From contig BQJP01000001.1 in the NCBI GenBank assembly GCA_021604765.1, positions 186,001 through 250,000 of the forward strand: 64,000 nucleotides of DNA, written 5' to 3'. The DNA comes from Thermodesulfobacteriota bacterium. GTDB lineage: Bacteria; Desulfobacterota_D; UBA1144; Nemesobacterales; UBA2774. A program made the position numbers and the translations under genes. Shown here piece by piece: positions 9,284 to 18,242 of the stretch. How positions within the stretch are numbered: position 1 is the first letter of the stretch; each line of letters starts with the position of its first letter. The notes under the pieces are model-generated. The model saw only the letters and a program-made list of their open reading frames with translations. It had not been told where the DNA came from and made no database searches.

Positions 9284-12200
9284 ATGCTGAGAGATATTAG
9301 GTTGTATGTATCTATATTTCTATTTTGTTTGATTTTAACTCCACAGCTTTTAGCTGCCGATAGTATTGTTCCACCCTTTCAGTGTCCTGCCCCTAATTTT
9401 GACAACCAGAGCGGGGACTTATACAACAACTGTAATGACATCTTAAGTGGCGAAAGAGTGTTTCTGCCTATAGATGACCTTGCAATCAGCCAGATATTTA
9501 ATGACGATGGTTTATATAGCACCAACGTATTCTTGCTCAATACAGAAAACAATACTATTTCCTCACAGTCTTCCGAACAAATAGCAGCCGGGGCGCCACT
9601 TAACAGCGGGTTTCAGAATCTTGATTTCGGGCGATTCGTAAAACAGGGCATATTCTTAACTCAGCCAAATGCTGCGCAAGGTGTGGTTATTGGTCCTAAT
9701 AACAATAATTTTGGCAACCAGTGCCCAAATGCAGGCCCTGGTCAAAAACTAGTTATAAACTTTTTCAGAAATTCCGGGCAGTTTGACTGTGGCGCTTTTC
9801 CAACAGATCTTACTTTTTCAGGGATAGATAATACAGGAATGGTTTGGAGCACAATAGTTGCGGATTTTAACAAAGACGGGTTGGACGATTTGTTTGTTAA
9901 CTATCTTCCTGAGGGTGGATACAGAATATTAACTTTTGAGAATGTGGATTCTACTAACTTCACAGCGCAGATGGATGCCACTGCTGAAGAGATGGGCCTT
10001 TTTTTGGTTGATGCTACAGCAGGTGACTTTGATGGCGATGGACAACTTGAGATCGCCGGTGTTCAAGACAATGATGGATCTGTTCAGCTAGTTGTTCTTG
10101 AACTCACTTATGATGTAGACGGAAATGTTACCGGGTTTATGCCCCCCATATTAATAGACAATTCTTTTATAAACATGGAGTTTGGAATTGAACCAGGGAA
10201 AACAATTGGAATAACTTCGGGTGATTTTGATCCGCTTGATCCATTTGTCGACGAATTAGTAATAGCGGCTACCCTCAACACAGAGCTTAGCGAAGTTGCA
10301 GCAACTATGGTTGCCTTTCAGTTAAACCTTGCTGATTCATGTACTCCTGGTACTACCTGCGCAAATGGAGATGCTTGCACTTGTATTACTAACTTAACTC
10401 AAAATAGGGTAGACGTTCTGACTCCGGATATAGGGATTACAAGACCCTCTACTCCGATCCGGCTTAAAACCAAAAAGATTTTAGCGGGTCCGGATATGGC
10501 TGTTCTTGGAATAAATGCCCCTCTTTTTAACTTTACTCCTATGGGAGGATCGTTTCAGGGCATAACTTTCATTCATATATCGGTTCTGGACTTCCCATGC
10601 ACCGCTCCAAATGCTCCCGTTGGCACATGCTCTGGAGAAACGCCTAATCCGCTTGACTTTAACCTGATCTCGCATCAAGAATTTGTCAATGACGCTACGT
10701 TAAACGAAGTAGCCTGTCTGCATGATGTGGCATTAGGTAATTTTGACCCCGATGGGGATAAGAATCCCGACCTTATGGTTGCAGCTCTTATCGCGGATAG
10801 TGATTTTATCGAATGCTCCAATGCAGTTGTTCTAGGCGGTGGAGGTAGCGGAAGTAATCCGAGGGTCGCTTTTTTTGAGATTGGCACAACAGAGCTTACT
10901 CAGACATCAGTAGTTAACATTACTGATATAACAGCTGGTTTTGAATTGCCTATCGTCGATAATGTCACCAGCTATATGAATCTGGAAGCCGGGGATTTGC
11001 AGGGGCGTTCATTATTACTAGGCGATCCTACAAAAGTTGTAGTAAAAAATCATCTCCAGCCAGCAGTTGTGATTAAGTCACCACCAATGCATGTAACTAC
11101 TCTTGCACCACCATTGGGCACAGACAATAACGTGAATCCTTCGGATAATACGGTAATAGGAAATATTATCACCGCCTTCCCAAGTTTGTTTAATGCTGAA
11201 TACGGCATTGATAGCACTATGGAAGAGACCTTTAATCAAAAAAATACAACAAGTTATACAATTTCTACTCAAGAGGGTACGGAGGCAAAGGTTTCTTACG
11301 GAGTGCCCGATAGCTCAGGAGTTTCTGCTAAGCTGAGTGAGACCACAGAACAAGTTCATGACAATGCAGTATCTCAAAAGTTTAATAAATATACATTAGC
11401 AATGAACGATCAGAGTCTTGAACAGCGCTTTGAAGACTCGATGTTCTCAGTGCAAAACCGCCTTAATGTGTGGTCGTATCCTGTAATAGGTCCAAACGGT
11501 CAGGAGTGCGTTTTATGCAGCAATGCTTCTAACTGTCCTGGAATTGGCGGTTGTTCTGCTGGAGAAGCGCCGGTTATTGTGAATATTTCGGCCCCAGATA
11601 TGATCACCGTTGCCGCCGGTAGTACAGTTAATCTTGAATGGTATCAACCCCCTGAAGTTCCGGGCAATGTCCTTACATATCCCTGGACCTTTGCACAGCT
11701 TGAGCAGCAGTTCCCAGGATTGCTTCCACTGTCAGATCAAACTCCTGAAATTGAACAAACAGGCACTAGCAATTTGCCTTTAGAAGTTATGTGGACTGTA
11801 GAGAACAGCAATACCATGAGCTATGATTCATCTGTACAGCATTCATTTGATACTTCTTTATCCGTTTCCGCAAATTCTGAAATATTCCCGGGTTTCGGAG
11901 TGGATGTCGGCGCTGATTTTGATTACAACAGCAGTAATTCATTCTCAACGCTATTTGAATCTGAGAATTCGAGTTCACAGACCCAGGGTTTTACTATAAA
12001 TAAAAATTCTATTCCTAACGCAAATGCAGTTGAATATCCATTTAGATATTATATCTTCGGTCAAACCGTAACACTGGGTACTGAGCAGAGTGTCCCACAG
12101 ACGCCTAATAATTTCCCTGTAACGGGACCTTTGTATTTAGGGTTTGAAGCCAATACCGCAAGTGCAAGTGAGCAAAACCCCGTTGGTCCATGGTGGGCAA

Positions 12201-14275
12201 CGACTTACCAAACAAGCAGTCCGGATATAGCACTGAACCTTCCGGCACAGTGGGATTGGATTACTAATGAGGGCGTGCCTGACGACCCGAAACAGTTTAG
12301 GTTTCTTAAGCAGTCAGATACCTCCGGGCTGTTCTATTTTATGAAAAGCTTTTTTGCAGTTCCTACGGATGGCACAGAAGGTACTTGTCCGTCAAGTGTT
12401 CCGGGCTCAGGGGTATTTGATTTAGGGCCTCAACAAACCGTTTTTGCAGACGGTGACAATGTTCTTCTTTGTTTAAGAGTTTACAATTTAAGCCTTAGCG
12501 ATTTTCCTGCAGGCTCACAGCCAAAGGTTCGGGTTTACCGAAGAGAGTGGGACTATAACACCGGTGCTTTTGCCGCAGAATCTGACAGCATTCTTGTTGA
12601 TGAAATTAATCTTCCTCAGATTCCTAAAGCCGGCGCTCCCGATTTTGGAAATCAAAATTCATCTGATGCTCCAAACTGGGTTTATGCAGGTACGGTTTTA
12701 GATACAAGTGGTATCTCTTCTGAAGGAGATACTTACTGGAAATTCTGGGCAGTTACCTGGATAGAAACCTCTGAGGGGTCACTGCTAAATGAGTTGAGCG
12801 ATCTGGGGTTAAGTTCTCTTCCTCGTCCTGATCTCGGTGCTCACACCAGTGTCAGCGCTGAGCCTTTTAGTAATAATGTAGGGCTTTACAATCAGGTTTA
12901 TAAAATAACAGAAGATAATGATTTTGATGAAAATCCTGAACTCTCTACCGCACAATCTGCTGATCTTAGTGCTAGAGGGGTTGGAGACCCGATTTCAATT
13001 CTATCTTTGAATGCGGGCCCATTAGATGTCATACCGGGAGATAGGACAGGGCTTGATTTAATAATCAACAATTCTGATCTTTACCCACATAATGTTTTGC
13101 TTCTTTACTATGACTCAGATCCTGATCTGGGCGGTCAGCTTTTTGATATGGAGTTTCTCCCACAGGTTCCGGCTGAAGATACTTTTAGGGTGAAAAATTC
13201 ATACCTACCTCGTAGTTGTGGGCTTCATTCTTTATTTGTTCTGATGTTTGCCGATGATGGATCATCTGACATTGCTGTTGCGAATGTTGCAAGAGAATGT
13301 ACTGCAGTCTCTATAACTGAAGCTGTCTACACGCCGAGCATAACACAACTGCTTGTTAGCGGTACTGCCCAGGGAGTTCTTCGCGGATCAGACTTAGAAC
13401 TGTCTAATGCTAATGCTGTGGATAATCCAATATCCGTTTTATCTGAAGAAGATTTAGGTATCAAGAATGGACTAAGAACTTTTAAATTTACACTAAATAA
13501 TTTATCGCCAGATCAGGTTCCATGCATAGTAAGGGTGACATCCGGACAGACTATTGATCAGCTAAGAGTATTAGGAGTGCCTGAAAATTGTGTCAATGAT
13601 CCGAATTTCCCTCCAGTACCTCAACCACCGACACCTACTCCAACACCCCAGCCTGGTCCCGACCCATCGCCGAGTCCTGGAGGTGGTCCTTTTGATCCAA
13701 ACGATGATAATGTCGTCGATGTTGAGGGTGTCGTAATTGTTAGTCCTGAGGGGACTATGCTTGAGGATGCTTCTCAAGTACAGCCTCAGTGTCCTGATGA
13801 ATTAAACGGCGAGCTTCTAGATTATCCTCTCGATTTCTTCACCTTTGAGGTAAGCAATATAAATCCAGGCGAATCTATACAGGTAAACTTCATTTTGCCT
13901 GAGGGAACTCAGGATATTGATACGTTCTTTAAATTTGGACCTACACCTGATAACCCGGTTCCTCATTGCTATGAGTTTCTCTTTGATGGAGTAACCGGTG
14001 CCCAATTTTTAAGTGACGGACAAATTTTAGTCACCTTTGTTGATGGAGAAAGGGGTGATTCAGATCTGTCTGCAAATGGTGTGATTGACGACCCCGGAGG
14101 TCCGGCAGTTTTTAGAGAAGCTGATAACCCTCAAATCGGAGTAGGTGACTGCTCATTAGCCAGAACTTCTCAGCCCACATCCGCTCTTATTAGCCTAATG
14201 ATCCCACTTCTTGCAGGTCTTTTTGCAGGTGCAAGAATTCTAAGAAGAAAGCACAATAAAATTGATTTTAATTAA
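9284..14275 (+). CDS. very large secreted protein with FG-GAP-like, Ser/Thr-rich beta and choice-of-anchor U-like segments
   Basis: 1663 residues. Signal peptide about 1-25 (ending LLAADS). The N-terminal third has calcium-binding FG-GAP/VCBS-like turns: DFNKDGLDDLFV, DFDGDGQLEIAGV and NFDPDGDKNPDLMV. Two alternating Ser/Thr-rich segments follow (about 650-715 and 844-905, for example SSVQHSFDTSLSVSANSE), recalling the insertion strands of beta pore-formers. A Pro-rich linker at about 1442-1470 leads to a domain with FVDGERGDSDLSANGVIDDP (about 1584-1603), which matches the choice-of-anchor U pattern. The end is a hydrophobic helix (ALISLMIPLLAGLFAGA) and RRKHNK, so a membrane-anchored or sorted surface protein. 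Function is unknown. Confidence 0.9.
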   Translation: MLRDIRLYVSIFLFCLILTPQLLAADSIVPPFQCPAPNFDNQSGDLYNNCNDILSGERVFLPIDDLAISQIFNDDGLYSTNVFLLNTENNTISSQSSEQIAAGAPLNSGFQNLDFGRFVKQGIFLTQPNAAQGVVIGPNNNNFGNQCPNAGPGQKLVINFFRNSGQFDCGAFPTDLTFSGIDNTGMVWSTIVADFNKDGLDDLFVNYLPEGGYRILTFENVDSTNFTAQMDATAEEMGLFLVDATAGDFDGDGQLEIAGVQDNDGSVQLVVLELTYDVDGNVTGFMPPILIDNSFINMEFGIEPGKTIGITSGDFDPLDPFVDELVIAATLNTELSEVAATMVAFQLNLADSCTPGTTCANGDACTCITNLTQNRVDVLTPDIGITRPSTPIRLKTKKILAGPDMAVLGINAPLFNFTPMGGSFQGITFIHISVLDFPCTAPNAPVGTCSGETPNPLDFNLISHQEFVNDATLNEVACLHDVALGNFDPDGDKNPDLMVAALIADSDFIECSNAVVLGGGGSGSNPRVAFFEIGTTELTQTSVVNITDITAGFELPIVDNVTSYMNLEAGDLQGRSLLLGDPTKVVVKNHLQPAVVIKSPPMHVTTLAPPLGTDNNVNPSDNTVIGNIITAFPSLFNAEYGIDSTMEETFNQKNTTSYTISTQEGTEAKVSYGVPDSSGVSAKLSETTEQVHDNAVSQKFNKYTLAMNDQSLEQRFEDSMFSVQNRLNVWSYPVIGPNGQECVLCSNASNCPGIGGCSAGEAPVIVNISAPDMITVAAGSTVNLEWYQPPEVPGNVLTYPWTFAQLEQQFPGLLPLSDQTPEIEQTGTSNLPLEVMWTVENSNTMSYDSSVQHSFDTSLSVSANSEIFPGFGVDVGADFDYNSSNSFSTLFESENSSSQTQGFTINKNSIPNANAVEYPFRYYIFGQTVTLGTEQSVPQTPNNFPVTGPLYLGFEANTASASEQNPVGPWWATTYQTSSPDIALNLPAQWDWITNEGVPDDPKQFRFLKQSDTSGLFYFMKSFFAVPTDGTEGTCPSSVPGSGVFDLGPQQTVFADGDNVLLCLRVYNLSLSDFPAGSQPKVRVYRREWDYNTGAFAAESDSILVDEINLPQIPKAGAPDFGNQNSSDAPNWVYAGTVLDTSGISSEGDTYWKFWAVTWIETSEGSLLNELSDLGLSSLPRPDLGAHTSVSAEPFSNNVGLYNQVYKITEDNDFDENPELSTAQSADLSARGVGDPISILSLNAGPLDVIPGDRTGLDLIINNSDLYPHNVLLLYYDSDPDLGGQLFDMEFLPQVPAEDTFRVKNSYLPRSCGLHSLFVLMFADDGSSDIAVANVARECTAVSITEAVYTPSITQLLVSGTAQGVLRGSDLELSNANAVDNPISVLSEEDLGIKNGLRTFKFTLNNLSPDQVPCIVRVTSGQTIDQLRVLGVPENCVNDPNFPPVPQPPTPTPTPQPGPDPSPSPGGGPFDPNDDNVVDVEGVVIVSPEGTMLEDASQVQPQCPDELNGELLDYPLDFFTFEVSNINPGESIQVNFILPEGTQDIDTFFKFGPTPDNPVPHCYEFLFDGVTGAQFLSDGQILVTFVDGERGDSDLSANGVIDDPGGPAVFREADNPQIGVGDCSLARTSQPTSALISLMIPLLAGLFAGARILRRKHNKIDFN

Positions 14276-14294
14276 GATTTGAAATTATAAGAAT

Positions 14295-15119
14295 CTAGCG
14301 CAGGTCCTGTGGACGTTTAGGCAATTTAAACATGTCATCTTCAATTTTAGGATTAAGTTCAAACGTCTTGATTTTGAGAGTTTCAGTTGAAGGGTTATCG
14401 TCAACAACAAATACATAGGAAAAAGGTATCGTTATATCACCAACCTCTATGTATTCTTTGAGATGAATCGTTGTATTAACTACTTTGTCCTGAATTGTTG
14501 TGCTGCCTTTTATCATAAAAGGCAGAAAAGTTTGGGCATCTAAATAGTATATGTCCAGATTTCCCGTTTTTGTTTTCACCTCAAGTTTGTATGCCCACTG
14601 ATCTCCTACTTCTTCTGTTCCTAGATATTTGATTTCATGTCCTTTTGCGCTGTGATTAACCAGTGGCCCTTCAAAGTCACACGTGTCTATCATCTCTTTG
14701 GCTCTCTTTCCATCTAAAACTAAAGGTCCTGATCTCGTTCCGGGGTTCATCTGCCAAGGTATTTTGCCGTCGTAAGCTTCCATGAAGTAAAGGCGTCCAG
14801 CCTGGAAATCAACTCTGCACAAATCAGGGCGTTTGTATAGAGCCGCGGTTTTAAATGTGGCGTCTTTTGTGTACATGCTTCCGGTAAATTTCAGAGTTTT
14901 AAGTTCTTGCCACGCTTTCTCGCCACCAATTGCCAGATAGTGTTTATCAAGTATTTCATTTAATGTGATTTTTGAATCGGGTCTCTCTTCTTTCTGAACA
15001 GCCTCTTTTTGCGCCACTTCAATATTAAGAGCGCTCTCATTTATAGCCAGACTACTTGAGTATTGAAGATTAAAAATAACTAATAGGGCAGGGAGTAGTA
15101 TGGTAAATATTTTCTTCAT
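14295..15119 (-). CDS. LolA-like periplasmic protein (first of pair)
   Basis: 274 residues with a signal peptide (about 1-24). The core LNEILDKHYLAIGGEKAWQELKTLKFTGSM, YKRPDLCRVDFQ, GKIPWQMNP and LDIYYLDAQTFLPFMIKGS follows the half-barrel pattern of LolA/LolB-type outer-membrane lipoprotein-sorting proteins. Family knowledge suggests binding of lipid or a lipoprotein acyl chain in the periplasm. It is a clear paralogue of the gene at 15245 on the same strand, 125 bases away. The role in transport is inferred from the fold, not shown. Confidence 0.82.
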   Translation of the reverse strand: MKKIFTILLPALLVIFNLQYSSSLAINESALNIEVAQKEAVQKEERPDSKITLNEILDKHYLAIGGEKAWQELKTLKFTGSMYTKDATFKTAALYKRPDLCRVDFQAGRLYFMEAYDGKIPWQMNPGTRSGPLVLDGKRAKEMIDTCDFEGPLVNHSAKGHEIKYLGTEEVGDQWAYKLEVKTKTGNLDIYYLDAQTFLPFMIKGSTTIQDKVVNTTIHLKEYIEVGDITIPFSYVFVVDDNPSTETLKIKTFELNPKIEDDMFKLPKRPQDLR

Positions 15120-15244
15120 TAATAAGCTCCAAGCTTAGTATTCATTTATAAATAATTAGGTTAAAGGAAAAAAAGGGAATTACAATAAGTATGTTTGACA
15201 CTTATGATATACATTTGTACTTACTAGATTTAATAGAGGCCGAT

Positions 15245-16075
15245 TTATTCTTTTTTTGTAGCATCTATTATTTTGTCTTTAGGAAACTCGAACATATTTG
15301 AATCTATTTTGGTGTTAAATGCAAATTTGTCTATTTTTAAGATTTCATCACCAGGAGCGCCGTGAATTTCAATCACTAGGTAATAGGGGACAACATAACC
15401 GTTAGTATCTCTATATTGAGTAAAGTTGGTTGTAGTTCTTATTGCATTACCGTCCATCTTATAGATACCGGCTGTTTTTTTCAATAAAAAAGTTTCCGCA
15501 TCTATATAATAGGTTTCAAGGTTGCCGGATCTATATTTGACGCTGATTTTGTAGGCTTTTTTGCCTTTTATGTCTTCTTCTCCAAGCAACTTAACTGTGT
15601 AGTTTTTCTTCTTATAATCAATAAGTGAGCTTTCGATATCGCAGGTATCTCTCATATAGTTAGTTTTGGCCTTTGTCATCGGCGCGGGTTCAGGATTTCC
15701 GGATAAGGGATTTATCTGCCACGCAAATATGCCACTAAAAATCTGAGCCATCATGGTGTCTTTGACTGTAAATTCAACTCTGCATTTGTTGGGCCTCTCA
15801 TGATATGCAATTATAGGCATTGACGTTCCCTGTGAGTTCATGGTTCCTTCCATAACCATAGTGTTTAATTTCTGCCATTTCTCAAGACCACCAATGGCAT
15901 CATAGTATTTAGCTAGAATCTGATCTAATTCTAGCGGTTTAGTCTCAGATTTCTTTTCCTCTGTTGGCTCGGTCTTCTTGGAGTCCTTTTGATCAGTCTC
16001 CGTTTTTTCAGACATAGCTGTAAAAGGTAAAAGTAATGCGAGTAGTAATATTAAAATTAGGGATCTGGCTTTCAT
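15245..16075 (-). CDS. LolA-like periplasmic protein (second of pair)
   Basis: 276 residues: a signal peptide about 1-22, then a charged Lys/Glu/Thr-rich linker (TETDQKDSKKTEPTEEKKSE). The LolA-like core is LDQILAKYYDAIGGLEKWQKL, YHERPNKCRVEF, GIFAWQINPLSG and LETYYIDAETFLLKKTAG. It aligns throughout with its downstream neighbour, including the Cys in NKCRVEF/DLCRVDF and a second in DTCD. The pair arose by duplication. Probably a lipid-binding envelope protein. Confidence 0.82.
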   Translation of the reverse strand: MKARSLILILLLALLLPFTAMSEKTETDQKDSKKTEPTEEKKSETKPLELDQILAKYYDAIGGLEKWQKLNTMVMEGTMNSQGTSMPIIAYHERPNKCRVEFTVKDTMMAQIFSGIFAWQINPLSGNPEPAPMTKAKTNYMRDTCDIESSLIDYKKKNYTVKLLGEEDIKGKKAYKISVKYRSGNLETYYIDAETFLLKKTAGIYKMDGNAIRTTTNFTQYRDTNGYVVPYYLVIEIHGAPGDEILKIDKFAFNTKIDSNMFEFPKDKIIDATKKE

Positions 16076-16166
16076 AAATGTTTCGCTCCTGGTGATTATT
16101 AATTGAGTAATAGAGTATAGGAGAAATTGCGAAATTCAAAGAACATCTCTAACTAAGGCCTGAGAG

Positions 16167-16523
16167 TTATTCACTTTGTTCATTAAGTCTTTCGTAGGCG
16201 CGGTCCAGATGTATCCGCCACGGTTCAAGTTCGGGATAGCTGTTTATTAGACTTTCTATTTTTTTTATCTTCTCGAGATCTCCCTGATAGCTCCAGAGTT
16301 TTGCTCCTAGCTCAATTGCCGGGAGTGTTGTTATATCAAACTCGCCGAAGTCTTTTTTGTTTTGTTCTATAAGTATGGGAATCAGAGGTAGACTTAGATT
16401 GCAGTACTTAAGTACCATATAGTTGTAGCCGTTACGAACATTTTCTGTGATCATGTTGAGATAGTAATAATATCTATCTATATCAGACTGTATTGTGATT
16501 GTGCTTGTGTCAGGATCGGTCAT
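16167..16523 (-). CDS. hypothetical helical protein
   Basis: 118 residues, no signal peptide. Helices containing YYYYLNMITENVRNGYNYMVLKYC, then AIELGAKLWSYQGDLEKIKKIESLINSYPELEPWRIHLDRAYERL, suggest a TPR-like helical repeat, but no clear consensus is kept. It lies 40 bases upstream of the IMPACT gene's stop on the same strand, so it may be co-transcribed. I do not recognise the family. Confidence 0.65.
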   Translation of the reverse strand: MTDPDTSTITIQSDIDRYYYYLNMITENVRNGYNYMVLKYCNLSLPLIPILIEQNKKDFGEFDITTLPAIELGAKLWSYQGDLEKIKKIESLINSYPELEPWRIHLDRAYERLNEQSE

Positions 16524-16562
16524 TTTTATCTATCTCCTTCCTAAATATAATACCTTTAAAAT

Positions 16563-17180
16563 CTAAGTAAAAAGAATGTTCGCTTTACCTCTGGTTGAGT
16601 TCATAATATCACTTTTTAGATTCTCTGACATGCTCTCAGGTATATCGGCAATCACTGTTATTTCATCAGTGTAAAGCACATCTTTAATTGTTAGTCCGGT
16701 TTTATCAAAGGTGTTTCTGATGGAGTTTTCAAATTCATATCCTGTTGTAATTCGAATCTCCACAAGGTTAACTCGTTCTTTTAGTTTAAGCTCATCAAGA
16801 GCCATGGTTATTGTGCCGGAATACGCCCTTACGAGCCCACCGGTTCCAAGCCTTGTGCCACCGAAATATCGTGTTACTACTGCCACGACATCACCAATCC
16901 CTCTCATCTGCAAGACACTTAAAATGGGCTTGCCCGCAGTGCCCCCAATCTCCCCGTCGTCATTAAACCCCACATCGGCTCTACCATTAGGGTTGCCGAT
17001 TACATAAGCGAATGTGTTATGAGATGCTCCATCATGTTTCTTTGAAATTTCTTCTATAAATCTGAGAGCAGTTTCTTTATCCGAAGCATGTGATACCGCA
17101 GCGATAAAACGGCTTTTTTTTATTTCCTGCTCTATTTCAATTTGCCGAGCAGGAACAAGATATGAGGACTTGTCAGACAT
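16563..17180 (-). CDS. IMPACT/YigZ family protein
   Basis: 205 residues, the usual length. Family hallmarks are all present: KSRFIAAVSHA near the N-terminus, ASHNTFAYVIG, DVGFNDDGEIGGTAGKPIL, then VVTRYFGGTRLGTGGLVRAYSG. The C-terminal half forms the second ferredoxin-like domain. The family is widespread; bacterial members are of unclear function, with suggested links to translation or peptide hydrolysis. Cytoplasmic. A convergent arrangement is absent: the next gene at 17313 is divergent. Confidence 0.9.
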   Translation of the reverse strand: MSDKSSYLVPARQIEIEQEIKKSRFIAAVSHASDKETALRFIEEISKKHDGASHNTFAYVIGNPNGRADVGFNDDGEIGGTAGKPILSVLQMRGIGDVVAVVTRYFGGTRLGTGGLVRAYSGTITMALDELKLKERVNLVEIRITTGYEFENSIRNTFDKTGLTIKDVLYTDEITVIADIPESMSENLKSDIMNSTRGKANILFT

Positions 17181-17312
17181 ACTACTATTCTTACGGATTT
17201 GGCGCTTGAATGCCAGGGGGGCTCTAACAGTGCATAGTTAAATTCTATATCCTCATAGTTTAGATTATGTATAATGTATAAATAGAAAGTGAAAAGGAGG
17301 GTAAACATAATT

Positions 17313-17561
17313 ATGATGAGACTTTTTCAGATTTTTGGAATATTGATATTTGTTGTATCTATTGGGTGCGCTGGTCAGCAGGGAGCTCAAGACGGCGGAT
17401 TTGACGCGAGCATTTGCAACAACATTCCTGTTGGAGTTGAAGGGGCGTTAGCAATGGATCCTGACAGTAAAGAGTTTAAGATTAGCTGTGCAGATTTAGA
17501 GCAGTGCACAAGCATTATGGGTTGGGACGCACCTCCTGATGTTCCATGCACAGGACCTTAG
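17313..17561 (+). CDS. small lipoprotein
   Basis: 82 residues from ATG at 17313, which I prefer over GTG at 17289 because AAGGAGG at 17293 precedes the ATG. The N-terminus MMRLFQIFGILIFVVSIGCAG is a lipoprotein signal with Cys just after SIG. The mature part holds four more Cys (ICNNIP, ISCADLEQC, VPCTGP), suggesting disulphides in the periplasm or on the outer surface. No family recognised. Confidence 0.65.
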   Translation: MMRLFQIFGILIFVVSIGCAGQQGAQDGGFDASICNNIPVGVEGALAMDPDSKEFKISCADLEQCTSIMGWDAPPDVPCTGP

Positions 17562-17674
17562 GGGAGAGCAGTCTTTTAACGATAGAAAAAATCGGACTGG
17601 AGCTTGGCTCTAAACCTATCTCTGGTCTTTTCTTTTATAAGATCAATTTTATAGCAGATAGAGGAGATAAATAC

Positions 17675-18130
17675 ATGACTAAATTACTTTACGGAGTACT
17701 ATTGATTTTGCTCTTTACCCCTCTGACTTTAGCCGAAGATCCTAAAGCAGAAGCTCCAAAAGACCAGAAGGCAGATTGTCAGCCGATAATGGCTAAGGTG
17801 GAAGCGGCAAAGGTACAGCATAAAGCTGATTATAAAGCAAAAGGGAAGGCCTTTTACAATTGGAAGAAATATCATGACGAGCTTAACTCAAGAACATATG
17901 AAGCTACAGATGAGCCGCTTATCGACAGTGTTAAGAAATGTGAGGGGGAAGATGAGCCAAAGAAACCTTTCTGCAAAGGTGTAATGAAAAAGTACAATGA
18001 AATTTCACCCAAAGAAAAGGCTGCTAAAGAAAAGCTAGATAAAGCAGAGGCTAAATCTAAAGAATCTAGAACGAATTACAATCTCCTGCTTGAAGAAGCT
18101 GATGATATGAATTGTCTAGTTAAGCAGTAG
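17675..18130 (+). CDS. secreted Lys/Glu-rich helical protein
   Basis: 151 residues from ATG at 17675, chosen over an upstream in-frame ATG at 17546 because GAGGAG sits at 17661 and the sequence then begins MTKLLYGVLLILLFTPLTLA, a clean signal peptide. The mature protein is highly charged and likely to form coiled coils (EKAAKEKLDKAEAKSKESRT), with four Cys. Likely periplasmic. No family recognised. Confidence 0.75.
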   Translation: MTKLLYGVLLILLFTPLTLAEDPKAEAPKDQKADCQPIMAKVEAAKVQHKADYKAKGKAFYNWKKYHDELNSRTYEATDEPLIDSVKKCEGEDEPKKPFCKGVMKKYNEISPKEKAAKEKLDKAEAKSKESRTNYNLLLEEADDMNCLVKQ

Positions 18131-18242
18131 TTTCTCTTGAAGTTCGAATATACTGAGATAAGGTGTTCAATTTGTATTCTATAGAATAATTTTCCTTTAA
18201 ATAAGGCTTTTTACGCTACTTTAACGTATAATTCATAAACAC

